27,872 nt of DNA from an uncultured Halieaceae bacterium (GCA_913063005.1 CAJXZI010000002.1:1-27872), one strand, 5' to 3'. Shown: positions 1 through 9,252, numbered from the stretch's first letter. Notes: generated by a model not told the origin, from the letters alone. Translations and numbers: made by a program.

Positions 1-965
1 TGGTCAAAAAGGGTCAGCCAGTCCCCGAGCAAATCGGGCATAACCGTGGCCGACTCGTCGGGCTGAGTGTAGAAAACTTCATAGTAGGTGGAGTGAAAAT
101 CAATCGCTTTGATTAGCTGGCTGTTGTGCGTTTGCAGCCAAGTTGCAACATCCTCATTGACGGCTTGATTCTCAGGTTGCGTGAAAGGCCCCCATTCACG
201 GTTGAGATCTTTCCCCCCTAAGTTGTGCCGCCAGTGCCCTTCATCAACGCCATCGGGATTTATCAGCGGGTACAGCAAAATACCTACCTCGTTGCGAAAT
301 CGTTCCGCAAGTGCATCCGACTCGAACAAGCGCTCGATAAAGCCGAATAAGGCGAGCGCACCCGTCGTCTCTGGTGGGTGCTGGCGTCCGAGTAAAAGTA
401 ACGTTTTGTCTTTCGGCGCAGTAGTTGCGCGCCATAAATCACGCTCGCCCACAGACTTACCAACCGAGCTCAATGCCAAACCGTGATCTGCGCTCAGGCT
501 GTTCAACCAAGCCGCGTAATGCGAGGTAGTCAGCAACGGTTGTGCGGCGACCACCAGCGACCGATTAGCAGGGACAGTCACCACAAAACCCGCAGCTGAC
601 TTATCGGCTTTCACATCAACTCTATCCGCGGGATACGTCTGCCACGTCACGCCATCCAAGCTTATATCGGGCGTATATCGGTGCTTGAACTTTCCATAGT
701 TGAGGGTAATTCGGACATCTGCCTTGTCTGTAGCCTGCAAGCGAAAGGCATACCATGGGCTTGAGTTAATCGGCGTATTCTCAGGCTCAATCTGAATACT
801 CAAGTCACCGCGCTGCGAAAAATCACAACGGGCAATGTTTCCGCCTTGAAAATTGGTAAACACTTTCAGGGTCTTAGATTTGCATATGGCTCCGTCATCC
901 ACTGCCAACGTCAGTGAACTGGCGAGAGAGCTGAGAGCTAAAAAGAAGAGCGTTTTAATCTTCAT
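1..965 (-). CDS. Secreted M14-family zinc carboxypeptidase, 3' end cut by window edge
   Basis: The reverse strand is open from ATG at 965 to the left edge (321 codons visible, stop not seen). The product starts with a Sec-type signal peptide (MKIKTLFFLALSSLASS...). A beta-rich domain follows at about residues 25-140, resembling the N-terminal domain of cytosolic-carboxypeptidase-like M14 peptidases. Zinc ligands are visible: His196 and Glu199 in QHPPE, and a third histidine, His291, in DFHST. Between them lies an NPDG...NREW stretch typical of the substrate-binding region. The catalytic glutamate would lie beyond the window. The family removes C-terminal residues from peptides; the signal peptide implies a periplasmic or exported role. 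The gene lies downstream of the beta-propeller lipoprotein gene on the same strand, separated by 188 bp that contain an 8-bp tandem repeat. Family assignment is firm; substrate is unknown. Confidence 0.85.
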   Translation of the reverse strand, partial: MKIKTLFFLALSSLASSLTLAVDDGAICKSKTLKVFTNFQGGNIARCDFSQRGDLSIQIEPENTPINSSPWYAFRLQATDKADVRITLNYGKFKHRYTPDISLDGVTWQTYPADRVDVKADKSAAGFVVTVPANRSLVVAAQPLLTTSHYAAWLNSLSADHGLALSSVGKSVGERDLWRATTAPKDKTLLLLGRQHPPETTGALALFGFIERLFESDALAERFRNEVGILLYPLINPDGVDEGHWRHNLGGKDLNREWGPFTQPENQAVNEDVATWLQTHNSQLIKAIDFHSTYYEVFYTQPDESATVMPDLLGDWLTLFD

Positions 966-1027
966 AACCAACCTGCATTGTTTTTATTGAACGGTCTATT
1001 TAACTGTCCCTGCTCGCTGCTTTTGTG

Positions 1028-1091
1028 ACTCAGCTACTCAGCTACTCAGCTACTCAGCTACTCAGCTACTCAGCTACTCAGCTACTCAGCT
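1028..1091. repeat. Perfect 8-bp tandem repeat, eight copies
   Basis: Eight uninterrupted copies of ACTCAGCT fill 64 bases. They lie in the 188-bp gap between the stop of the beta-propeller gene (1154) and the start of the M14 peptidase gene (965), 63 bases upstream of the peptidase start. The unit is not a multiple of three and lies outside any plausible gene. Such perfect arrays can gain or lose units by polymerase slippage. The rest of the gap (966-1027, 1092-1153) shows nothing else I can name. Confidence 0.95.
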
Positions 1092-1153
1092 ATTATGAGC
1101 CCAAGCGGATGCCAGCCCACAACACCCATCATCAGTCTTCATAGCTTTTGAGG

Positions 1154-3166
1154 CTAGTTGCGTAGCGAAATCACCGCCTCCGGGTTTGACCAAAAGCCAC
1201 CGAGTAAGTCTGTTTGCGAGATTACGTACAAAGCCTCGCTATCAAGAATCACCCGAGTATCACCGTCAACCGAATAGGGTGCGAGTGTCACTTCCCCAAC
1301 GGGCACTACAGCCGCCTCTTCAGGCGTATCTTTATTGGCTATTTCGAAGAGGGCGATGCGGTCGACTTGAACGTATTCATCCTCACTAAGACCACTCGCC
1401 GCGTACGGCACCGTAAGTCGATCAGTTTCCTCCCCCGCGAGATAGGTAAACGCATAGCGGTTGTATTGCGCCGGGCTGTAACTCCACTCCATCTCCTCAC
1501 CCAATTCAACAAGTCCCTGTGAGGTTGGCGAGGTGACGTCGCTAATGTTGTATAGCTCTAGCTTAGGAAAGAAGCGCTCACTGGAACCCAAACCGAGTAA
1601 TAAATCGTCCGACACCTCATGCAGCAAATCGGAGAACCCGGGCACCTCTAGCTCTCCAACAATTGAGGGTTGAGCGGGATCTGAAAGATCGATGACATAC
1701 AAAGGATCGATTCGCTCAAAGGTGACCATATAAGCACGATCCCCCATGAATCGAACGCCGTAGAGATCTTCATTAGGCTTTCCAATCCGAACTTCAGGAT
1801 CGCCACCCAGTGACCCCAGAACCTCGAGCTCAGGCGCGGCATCGTCGGGCGAGAGTGTGAACAAGCGATGCGTGAATGCATCATCGGGATTTCCTGTCCA
1901 CTCAGTGGTCACAAGTCGCAGCACACCAGCAGACTCGCTGATACGAAAATCGGCATTCCCACCACTATAAAGCTCGCCCTGGACCGACTCGGAACCTAGG
2001 TAATCGAAGTTATCGCGGGCCAATAAATGGACCAACGTGCTTCGAGGCTCTAAATCCCACCGAACATGCGTCAAGGCGATGAGGGTGCTGCCCATGTAAA
2101 CACCTGATACCGGTTCGAATGTGCATGCAGCGCGCAAAATCTCACCTGTTGCGGCGGATATCGCGAGGAAAGTCGTCAGCGTTGAATCGCTGGGAGCTGG
2201 CTCTGCTAGAGGGTGCTCTGGGTCCACTCGATAACAGCTATCGAGCGACAAAGGCTCAACAAGCTCACCGTCGATTCGAACCTCAGGAAGAATATCGGCG
2301 TCCTTAGCCTCAGCGAGCAGTGCTTCGTTATTGGCAACCTCTTCTTCCGTTTGAGGGTAGCTCACTAAGCCCTCTATATTGGGCGCGTGACGCGAGATAA
2401 GGAAGATCTCGTCACCGGCACGACGTGAAGCAACCAGCGCACCTTCTACTGTCAATGTATTGATGAGTGAGGGATTCTCAACATCGGTGAGATCATAGTT
2501 AAGCAGTGACACCTGCTCGTCGAGCCAGCCGTCAGAGGTTGTAAGCTGATCGCCAAAGGCGCCCCAGTAAGCTGTTGATAACAACACCTGAAGTCGCGAC
2601 TCTGAAAGGTACATCCCTTCAGCAGTTTGGCCCTCTTCCAGAGAGATAACACTCGCGGGCGTTGCTGACCCCGAACTTGGGTCAGTCGAATAAAGGGCTA
2701 TTTCGGTCTCTCCCTCGCCTCCCGGTGGGGGTGGTAGGGCATCAGAGGCAATACGCGGCTCAACAACAAAGCAGCAACCGCTTCGGCTAGGCGCTATCGC
2801 GAGCGTCGAGCCGTCGTATTTGACGATATCGTATTCATCGACGTCAGCTTCAAGGGTGTAAGTCGTCGAAAAACCGGCAGTCCCGTCGGCCGACGCATCA
2901 GCAACCGGTGCCGCCTCAAAAACAGGACCTCCGGTGGCGGTGCGCGCCATCCCAATTTTGGTCAATTTGGCGGTGTAATCGGCGAGGCCGGAGCCTTCAG
3001 TTTCGCCGTCGGTCGCGCTATTGACCCAAAGCCCCGTCGGGTCCGGCGCGGGTGGTGGCGTAACAACAACAGGCGGCGGCGTACTGCTCGAGCCACCGCC
3101 TCCGCCGCCGCAGCTTGCCAGCAATACCGACGCAACTAGAATCGAAAGAATACGTTGACTTGACAT
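1154..3166 (-). CDS. Beta-propeller domain lipoprotein (PF09826-like)
   Basis: This 670-residue protein has a lipoprotein signal with lipobox LLASC (Cys19). A Gly6-Ser3 run and a Pro/Val-rich linker to about residue 45 follow, which would tether the domain to the membrane. The rest resembles the secreted beta-propeller family PF09826. The best match is the C-terminal half, with RFMGDRAYMVTF, DPLYVIDLSDP and VPGFSDLLHEV, the family's typical signatures. There is one internal Cys-Cys pair (about residue 131) and two more cysteines between roughly 300 and 350, which may form disulfides outside the cytoplasm. ATG at 3166 is preceded by GGGGAG. No enzyme motif is evident, so a binding or scaffold role is likely but unproven. 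A long repeat-filled region lies upstream. Confidence 0.85.
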   Translation of the reverse strand: MSSQRILSILVASVLLASCGGGGGGSSSTPPPVVVTPPPAPDPTGLWVNSATDGETEGSGLADYTAKLTKIGMARTATGGPVFEAAPVADASADGTAGFSTTYTLEADVDEYDIVKYDGSTLAIAPSRSGCCFVVEPRIASDALPPPPGGEGETEIALYSTDPSSGSATPASVISLEEGQTAEGMYLSESRLQVLLSTAYWGAFGDQLTTSDGWLDEQVSLLNYDLTDVENPSLINTLTVEGALVASRRAGDEIFLISRHAPNIEGLVSYPQTEEEVANNEALLAEAKDADILPEVRIDGELVEPLSLDSCYRVDPEHPLAEPAPSDSTLTTFLAISAATGEILRAACTFEPVSGVYMGSTLIALTHVRWDLEPRSTLVHLLARDNFDYLGSESVQGELYSGGNADFRISESAGVLRLVTTEWTGNPDDAFTHRLFTLSPDDAAPELEVLGSLGGDPEVRIGKPNEDLYGVRFMGDRAYMVTFERIDPLYVIDLSDPAQPSIVGELEVPGFSDLLHEVSDDLLLGLGSSERFFPKLELYNISDVTSPTSQGLVELGEEMEWSYSPAQYNRYAFTYLAGEETDRLTVPYAASGLSEDEYVQVDRIALFEIANKDTPEEAAVVPVGEVTLAPYSVDGDTRVILDSEALYVISQTDLLGGFWSNPEAVISLRN

Positions 3167-3402
3167 CGAGCTCCCCTAACCGACACTTCGCCTCATCTAG
3201 TGGCAAGAATACGATCGGATAAGCTACATAACCACAGTTCCTGCAAAAACTTTTGTATGGCAACAAGCATGCCTTCCAAGATCAAGTAAACCCAAGATTG
3301 ACGTTATTAGAGAGCCTAAGGCCACGAGCCAAACCTCGATGAGCGCGCGCGAGAGTGAGTCACTGAGTGCTGGAAGCTGTTATGGCGTTTAGCTTACATG
3401 GG

Positions 3403-3622
3403 GGCTTTCCATTAAAGCTTTCCATTAGAGCTTTCCATGAGGATTTTTCATGAGGGCTTTCCATAAGGGCTTTTCATAAGGGCCTTTAAATAGAGGCACT
3501 GAAGTGAGGGCACTGACATAAGAGCTAGGACATAAGAGCTCAGACATCAGTGATCTGACGTGAGCGCTACGATACAAAAGGGTTCTGACACGAGATCTCC
3601 CGCATGAGGGCTCGGAAATAAG
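3403..3622. repeat. Degenerate 13/14-bp tandem repeat array, about 16 units
   Basis: The 485-bp gap 3167-3651 holds no gene. From 3403 to 3622 it resolves into about 16 consecutive units. Read on the minus strand they follow CTYATGTCAGAGCC (14 bp, right half, with a few 15- and 16-bp variants) changing to CTYATGGAAAGCY (13 bp, left half). Examples on the plus strand are AGCTTTCCATTAG (3416-3428), GGCTTTTCATAAG (3468-3480), GGCACTGACATAAG (3509-3522) and GGTTCTGACACGAG (3581-3594). Mixed unit lengths rule out an open reading frame, and there are no unique spacers, so it is not a CRISPR. It lies downstream of the antiporter stop and upstream of the beta-propeller gene. The remaining 3167-3402 shows nothing recognisable apart from the propeller gene's leader. 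Confidence 0.85.
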
Positions 3623-3651
3623 ACCGCGGCCAATGCCAACGAGGGCCTGCT

Positions 3652-5010
3652 TTACATTACCAGTGCAGCAACAAAAAAGAACACTGAAGCTATTACTGCG
3701 GACAGCACTGCGTATGGGAGTTGAGTAATCGCATGTTGATAGGTGTCGCAGCCGGCTCCCTGAGCTGACAGCACTGTGGAGTCAGAATAGAAGCAGGCGT
3801 GACTGCCAAATCCGCTGGCGGACAACAACGCACCGATTACCAGTGGGATACTGACCCCGTATGCCTCAGCCAACGGGAAAGCGACAGGCATGGCAATCGC
3901 GATGACACCCCAGTTCGATCCCGTCGCAAAAGACACCGCGGACATAGTGATGAAGATGATTACCGGCAGCCATGTTGCCGTCATATAGGGCTTCACCGCT
4001 TGAATGACGTACTCAGTGAGCCCAATACGATCGTTTGCTTCGACGAAAACAAAAAGCGCGAGTAGCATCGCCAGTACCGGCACCATAATTTTGATGCCGT
4101 TAGTACAGGTATCAAAAAGCTCGGAGAGCGGCATGATTCTCAACGACGCGTAATAGGCGACGGTCACGATGATCCCCGCAATCACACCGCGCAGTAAGTC
4201 AACGCTGGGTGACAGCGACAAGACGGGAAAGATCGTAAAGAACAGGAGCGCTGCAATCGGAATGAAGAACGTCGCCGCGCCCCCCGATCCAAACTCCATT
4301 TCATTAGACGGATCTTCGGAGACACCCAACTCGCCCGTTTCCTCAGCACGCGCTTCCGCGCTCGCCATGGCACCAAGACGGGGAATGACACCTAGAACGA
4401 CTAAAGGCACCACAAGAACGGCGATGATGGGGTAAAACATGTAGGGAATAGACGCAATAAAAAGACTCAGCCCTTGGCCATCGGCGGCGACCGCATTTTT
4501 TTCCAAGAGCCCTGCAAAATAGGCGCCCCAACTCGATATCGGTATCAAGAGACACAAAGGCGCTGCTGTTGAATCAACAACGTAGGCCAGCATCGCACGC
4601 GAGGTTTTGAAGCGATCAGTTACCGCTTTCATGGTCGCGCCGACGGTCAAAGAATTGAGGTAATCGTCAAGGAAAATAACAAGCCCAAGAACCCACGTCG
4701 TCAGTAGACTCTGTCGCTTATTTTGAAGTCGTGTAAGCAGTAATCGCCCGAAGGCCATCGAGCCACCGCTTCGAACGAGAAGCGCAATGAACACACCGTA
4801 GAGTGCGCACACGAGAATGATCCAAGCAATGACTTCATCACGGAGCACCTTCAGGGAGACTTCAGCAAGGGTCGCTACAAAACCCATGCCGTCCATGATG
4901 AGAAACGCAAGCATGGCGCCAGCTATCACGGACTCGAGTGTTCGCCGTGTTTTTATGGCCAGTGCTAAGACCAGCGCTGTTGGCAGCAAGCTGACAATTC
5001 CGTATTCCAT
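3652..5010 (-). CDS. NhaC-family Na+/H+ antiporter-like membrane protein
   Basis: The protein has 452 residues from ATG at 5010 and about 11-12 hydrophobic segments throughout. LDDYLNSLTVGATMKAVTDR and DSTAAPLCLLIPISSWGAYF are characteristic of the NhaC/PF03553 permease superfamily, as is the C-terminal FATGSNWGVIAIAMPVAFPLA. Family members exchange Na+ for H+ or carry amino and organic acids, so the substrate is not determined here. The frame stays open upstream to a TTG at 5046, but that codon has no ribosome site. The ATG at 5010 follows a GGGGG run and matches where homologues usually begin. The gene is divergent from gpsA. Confidence 0.85.
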   Translation of the reverse strand: MEYGIVSLLPTALVLALAIKTRRTLESVIAGAMLAFLIMDGMGFVATLAEVSLKVLRDEVIAWIILVCALYGVFIALLVRSGGSMAFGRLLLTRLQNKRQSLLTTWVLGLVIFLDDYLNSLTVGATMKAVTDRFKTSRAMLAYVVDSTAAPLCLLIPISSWGAYFAGLLEKNAVAADGQGLSLFIASIPYMFYPIIAVLVVPLVVLGVIPRLGAMASAEARAEETGELGVSEDPSNEMEFGSGGAATFFIPIAALLFFTIFPVLSLSPSVDLLRGVIAGIIVTVAYYASLRIMPLSELFDTCTNGIKIMVPVLAMLLALFVFVEANDRIGLTEYVIQAVKPYMTATWLPVIIFITMSAVSFATGSNWGVIAIAMPVAFPLAEAYGVSIPLVIGALLSASGFGSHACFYSDSTVLSAQGAGCDTYQHAITQLPYAVLSAVIASVFFFVAALVM

Positions 5011-5140
5011 TGCCCCCAAAAGCCCCGTATGGAAATCGACATTCAATGAGTCTACATGGCAAGAGCGTAAAAATTCACCTTAGCTTGAGTTTTTTGATGC
5101 GAACCTCCATCCTCGCGCGTCACTGAAGATCGACGCACAG

Positions 5141-6166
5141 GTGCACGCTCTGAACACACCAAAAAACAGTCAAACCCGCATTGCCGTCATTGGCGGCGGC
5201 TCCTGGGGTACGACGTTAGCTTCACTGATCAGCCGCAACGCTCAGGTGACGCTTTGGGCGCGTGACGAAGCGGTTGTCAACGAGATCAACACCACTCACA
5301 CCCACGAGCGTTATCTCAGCGGTTTAGAACTCAACCCACTACTCGTTGCCACACGCAATCTCAGTCAGGCGCTTAAGGGCGCGCACGCAGTTCTCGTTGC
5401 GATTCCCTCGCACACCTTCAGAGGTGTCTTCGAGCGCGTTGCACCGTTTGTCTCCAACAACGTGCCGATCGTCAGCATGACCAAAGGACTCGAGGCGAGC
5501 ACCCAAAAACGCATGACTGAGGTGATCAGCGAGTATTGTGCTCAAAACCCTGTTGGCGTCATCACAGGGCCGAACCTCGCGAAAGAAATCCTAGAGGGCA
5601 AAGCAGCGGCGAGTGTCTTGGCGCTAGACGACCCTTCGGCTCAATGGTTGCAGCCGATATTGAACGTTGGACTCTTCCGCACGTACCACAACAGTGATGT
5701 GATTGGCTGTGAGCTGGGTGGGATCCTCAAAAACATCATTGCGATTGCCGTGGGACTTGGCGACGGCCTGGGCGCCGGCGATAACACACGAGCCGCACTG
5801 ATTACTCGCGGCTTGGCTGAGGTCACTCGATTAGGAACGGCGATGGGTGGGCGGCCAGAAACGTTCGCAGGTCTGGCGGGCATGGGCGACATGATTGCTA
5901 CCTGTAACAGCCCGCAGAGCCGAAACCGTCACGTAGGTCTGGAGTTGGCTCAAGGAAAGTCAGTCGAAGAAATTACCAATTCCATGAACATGGTGGCAGA
6001 GGGCGTGAAAAGTGCACCTACCGTTGTGTCGCTAGCCAATAAGTTCGATGTAGAAATGCCTATTTGCACTGAGATCCATCGCATTTTGGAAGGTCAAGCA
6101 GATGCAACCCGTGTCTACAGAGGTCTCCTACGCGTCGTAGCGGGGGCAGAATCCGAGCCCGGTTAA
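5141..6166 (+). CDS. gpsA: NAD(P)+-dependent glycerol-3-phosphate dehydrogenase
   Basis: This 341-residue cytoplasmic enzyme interconverts dihydroxyacetone phosphate and sn-glycerol-3-phosphate, supplying the backbone for phospholipids. Its length fits the family (about 330-340). The Rossmann motif GGGSWGTTLA is at residues 18-27. GPNLAKE lies near 140-150, the catalytic lysine is in GGILKNIIAIAVG near 195, and AGMGDMIATC plus the S-RNR signature lie near 250-265. The only plausible start is GTG at 5141, as no in-frame ATG precedes the nucleotide-binding strand; the ribosome site is weak. It is divergent from the NhaC-like gene across roughly 130 bp that should contain both promoters, though I cannot pick convincing boxes. 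Confidence 0.97.
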   Translation: MHALNTPKNSQTRIAVIGGGSWGTTLASLISRNAQVTLWARDEAVVNEINTTHTHERYLSGLELNPLLVATRNLSQALKGAHAVLVAIPSHTFRGVFERVAPFVSNNVPIVSMTKGLEASTQKRMTEVISEYCAQNPVGVITGPNLAKEILEGKAAASVLALDDPSAQWLQPILNVGLFRTYHNSDVIGCELGGILKNIIAIAVGLGDGLGAGDNTRAALITRGLAEVTRLGTAMGGRPETFAGLAGMGDMIATCNSPQSRNRHVGLELAQGKSVEEITNSMNMVAEGVKSAPTVVSLANKFDVEMPICTEIHRILEGQADATRVYRGLLRVVAGAESEPG

Positions 6167-6289
6167 AGTTAAGCTCGACGAAGAAGATAGCCCGTAAGCG
6201 CCTCGCACAGCACATTAGGGTTTAACCTCAGACAGTACGAGAGCCCATACGATAGTCATTTTAGTAACGCCGATTGAGAGCCTTTAACA

Positions 6290-7108
6290 ATGCGCCTTCT
6301 GAACATTGCAGCTGGATCGCTACTTATCTTTGCACTGACGGCGTGCAGCACAAGTCCGACGGGCAGAAGCCAATTTCTTATCGTCTCACCCGAGTCTGCG
6401 ATTCAACAATCACGCGGTGCGTACAGCCAGGCAGTAGAGGCTATTCGAGAAGAGGGCCAGATCGCTCAAGACCCGTTACTGGAAGCACGCATACGGCGTA
6501 TTGCGGGTCGAGTGGTAACCGCTGCGGTTAACGATTTCCCGCGCTCAGCCAATTGGGATTGGAGTGTCGTTGTCGTTGAAGATGACGAAACGGTCAACGC
6601 TTGGTGCATGGCGGGTGGTCGCATGGCGGTTTACACCGGCTTGTTCGAGCAACTCAAACTCACAGACGCCGAGTTTGCGCAGATCATGGGCCACGAAATT
6701 TCGCACGCACTGGCAAACCATACGGCTGAGCGCATGTCGCGCGCCATGGCGATTCAGTTGGGCTTGATTGCCGTGAGTGCAGCAACTGACGGTAGTCAAA
6801 GCGCGGGGCAAGGCGCAGAACTACTGGCACAGGTAGCGCTTGAATTACCCAATAGTCGCACGGCGGAGACAGAGGCGGATCGACTCGGCATGCGGTTAGC
6901 AACACTCGCGGGCTACGACCCCGAGGCAGCCGTCACGTTGTGGCAAAAAATGTCTGAACTCGGCGAAAAGCGCCCGCCAGAGTTCCTTAGCACACACCCG
7001 GCGCCCAACGATCGGCAAGCGCGACTCAACGCCATGATTCCCTCAATGAGATCGTTGAACCCAACGGGCAGTAAGCTGCCCGCCACGGAAATCATCATCG
7101 TAAATTAG
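6290..7108 (+). CDS. M48-family metalloprotease lipoprotein
   Basis: The protein has 272 residues. Lipobox ALTAC puts the lipidated cysteine at residue 19, so it is probably anchored in the periplasm on the outer or inner membrane. The zinc site is visible: HEISH at about residues 135-139 (HExxH) and a third ligand Glu in TEADRLG near 195. The following LAGYDPEAAVTLWQKM and THPAPNDRQARL are typical of the small M48C peptidases related to LoiP/YcaL and BepA, which help quality control of outer-membrane proteins. Whether this one does is inference, though the window's two large outer-membrane receptors would be plausible clients. The stop overlaps the BCCT transporter stop by 4 bp, tail to tail. 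Confidence 0.92.
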   Translation: MRLLNIAAGSLLIFALTACSTSPTGRSQFLIVSPESAIQQSRGAYSQAVEAIREEGQIAQDPLLEARIRRIAGRVVTAAVNDFPRSANWDWSVVVVEDDETVNAWCMAGGRMAVYTGLFEQLKLTDAEFAQIMGHEISHALANHTAERMSRAMAIQLGLIAVSAATDGSQSAGQGAELLAQVALELPNSRTAETEADRLGMRLATLAGYDPEAAVTLWQKMSELGEKRPPEFLSTHPAPNDRQARLNAMIPSMRSLNPTGSKLPATEIIIVN

Positions 7109-9060
7109 GTACGACGATGTTGCTCAAACTGTGAGAGCACATCGGCAATGACCTGCGCCTCTGTCAGACCCCACAAGCAATAACCAGCAGAACCTGAAGC
7201 CAGGTGTACCTCAGTCACCGATGTGGATCCCTCAACGGGCAGCGACACATCATCACCATTCACATCAGCCGAGGGATCAACACTCTGCGGTGCTAGCTTC
7301 ACCGTGTAGATAAACGCTGACTCCTCGTCGCCCGCGGTACTTAATGCAACAGAGCCGTCGCCGTCGGTATGATCAAGCACTTTGGCCGCCACGCCGTTCT
7401 TGCTGAGCTCGGCGGCAAAGGCAGACAAACCGGGAAGCACCGTTTCCCGTTGAAACTTAACCACCGTGTTATCCGAGGGTTCCTTCAACAAGGCACTCAA
7501 TCGGGACTGCCAATCAACCTCGGTATCAGTGTCAAAGCTCGTTGGGGCTTTGCCGTAACTCGACTGCATATCCGATCGAAGTGATCGCTGAAGCCCCCAC
7601 AGCGCGCCCAATAAGATGAGCGAGAACGGCAGCGCACTGGCGATCGTCGCGGTCTGCAGCGCGCCTAAGCCACCATTGATCAGCAGCGTAGCCGAGATCG
7701 CAGCGATGATTCCCGCCCATAAAACGCGCTGGAATACCGGTGTTTCGTCAATACCACCGGATGCCATCATATTGAGCACCAATGCACCGCTGTCTGCCGA
7801 GGTGACAAAGAAAATGACAATCATCACCAAACTCAGGAGCGAGAGGTAGAACGTACCCGGTAAATAATCGAGGAACAGGAAAAGGCCTAAGGGCTGGTCA
7901 TTCGCGACGGCTTCGCCAAACGCTGTCTCACCCGCATGAATGAGTTCGATGGCGCTGCCGCCAAAAACATTCATCCAAAGCACGACAAACAGGGTTGGCG
8001 CCACCATTACGCCAATCAAGAACTCGCGAATAGTACGACCACGCGAAATACGCGCGATGAATATGCCGACAAAAGGCGCCCAGCTAATCCACCAACCCCA
8101 GTAGAAAATAGTCCATCCTCCCAGCCACTCGGTGTCTTGATAGGTAAAGAGATTGGTTGAAGTGGTGATCAAATTGGCAACGTAAAAACCAAAGTTCTCG
8201 AGCGTACCGCCAAGGATTAAGGCTGTCGGCCCAATTAGCAGTACGAAACACAAAAGCGCGATCGCAAGGAAGGAATTAATCTCTGACAGACGTTTGATTC
8301 CGCTGTCCAAACCGAGTGCTACCGACATCGCCGCCATCGCCATAATGGCGATGGTGATAGCGAGTTTCATACCACCCGACTCGGGCACATCGAAGAGATA
8401 ATTCAGGCCAGTACTCAGTTGCTCAACGCCCAGCCCCAAACTGGTTGAAATACCAAACGTCGTGCAAACAATGGCAAACACATCGATCGCCGCGCCAAGA
8501 GGACCGTAGATACGCTCACCTAAAATGGGATAAAAAGCGGATCTTAACGTCAGTGGCAGGCCACGCCGGAAAGAAAAGTATGCCAATACGAGGGCCATGA
8601 GCCCATAGACTGACCACGCGTTGAACCCCCAGTGCAGCATCGTCAAATTCACCGCTTGGTTTTCTCCACCAACCGCGGCGCCCTCTCCGATGGGGGGGCG
8701 TAGATAATGTACCACGGGCTCGGACACACCGTAGAACATCAGACCTATGCCAACACCGGCGGCAAACAGCATAGATAGCCACGAGAACAAGCTGTAGTCG
8801 GGCGAGGAGTTATCGGGACCCAGACGAATATTGCCCACTCGAGAAAACGCCAGCACACCTGAGGCGATGAGTAATATCGCCATCACAATTCCGTAGAACC
8901 AACTCGCACGCTCCACGATGGCTGCCTGGAGGGCGCCAAAGGCCGAACTACTCCCATCGGGAAAGACGAGAACAATAGCAACCGTGCTTAAGAGAAAAAC
9001 AATAGATGGCACAAAAACGGCGCGGTCAACAATAAAGCCGCGATCGGACAAACTAGACAT
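7105..9060 (-). CDS. BCCT-family betaine/choline/carnitine-type transporter
   Basis: This is a 651-residue inner-membrane Na+- or H+-coupled transporter for quaternary-ammonium osmolytes such as glycine betaine or choline. The BCCT signature is clear: GWWISWAPFVGIFIARISRG with RTIREF following, plus FYGVSEPVVHYLRPP near the N-terminus. About 12 membrane segments span residues 15-500. A soluble C-terminal tail of about 140 residues resembles the osmosensing tails of BetT-type carriers. The frame extends to an ATG at 9132, but the start at 9060 (MSSLSDRGF) is chosen because AAGAG (9072-9068) lies 7 bases before it. The substrate cannot be settled by eye. The TonB receptor gene starts divergently 225 bp away. 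Confidence 0.93.
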   Translation of the reverse strand: MSSLSDRGFIVDRAVFVPSIVFLLSTVAIVLVFPDGSSSAFGALQAAIVERASWFYGIVMAILLIASGVLAFSRVGNIRLGPDNSSPDYSLFSWLSMLFAAGVGIGLMFYGVSEPVVHYLRPPIGEGAAVGGENQAVNLTMLHWGFNAWSVYGLMALVLAYFSFRRGLPLTLRSAFYPILGERIYGPLGAAIDVFAIVCTTFGISTSLGLGVEQLSTGLNYLFDVPESGGMKLAITIAIMAMAAMSVALGLDSGIKRLSEINSFLAIALLCFVLLIGPTALILGGTLENFGFYVANLITTSTNLFTYQDTEWLGGWTIFYWGWWISWAPFVGIFIARISRGRTIREFLIGVMVAPTLFVVLWMNVFGGSAIELIHAGETAFGEAVANDQPLGLFLFLDYLPGTFYLSLLSLVMIVIFFVTSADSGALVLNMMASGGIDETPVFQRVLWAGIIAAISATLLINGGLGALQTATIASALPFSLILLGALWGLQRSLRSDMQSSYGKAPTSFDTDTEVDWQSRLSALLKEPSDNTVVKFQRETVLPGLSAFAAELSKNGVAAKVLDHTDGDGSVALSTAGDEESAFIYTVKLAPQSVDPSADVNGDDVSLPVEGSTSVTEVHLASGSAGYCLWGLTEAQVIADVLSQFEQHRRT

Positions 9061-9236
9061 GAAAAGGCTCTTATTAGTATGAACCCAAAGTGTAACAGCA
9101 TCTGTCGCCCTCGACGTCATGCGAAAAATCAAAAGGGTAAAAAGTATTTAAGCTGTGAAGTAGTAACAAAAAGAATATAAATACTCATTAATATCAGTAT
9201 CTTATGGATATTTTAAAGTGGGGTAGAGGATTCAAA

Positions 9237-9252
9237 TACTTTGAGCTAAAAT
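9237..9252 (+). promoter_or_regulatory. Candidate operator half-site in receptor 1 leader
   Basis: TACTTTGAGCTAAAAT begins 48 bases before the receptor start at 9285. Its first 11 bases are identical to the left arm and centre of the perfect palindrome upstream of the MarR gene (15840-15857), and three of the next seven bases also agree. The right arm is degraded. It is a sequence similarity only; binding is inferred. Confidence 0.35.

Noticed and set aside
3403..3622. Possible CRISPR array
   Set aside because: Units are contiguous, 13-16 bp and degenerate, with no unique spacers and no cas genes nearby.
5011..5046. Upstream TTG start for the NhaC-like gene
   Set aside because: TTG with no ribosome site adds 12 residues that homologues lack; ATG at 5010 after GGGGG is better.
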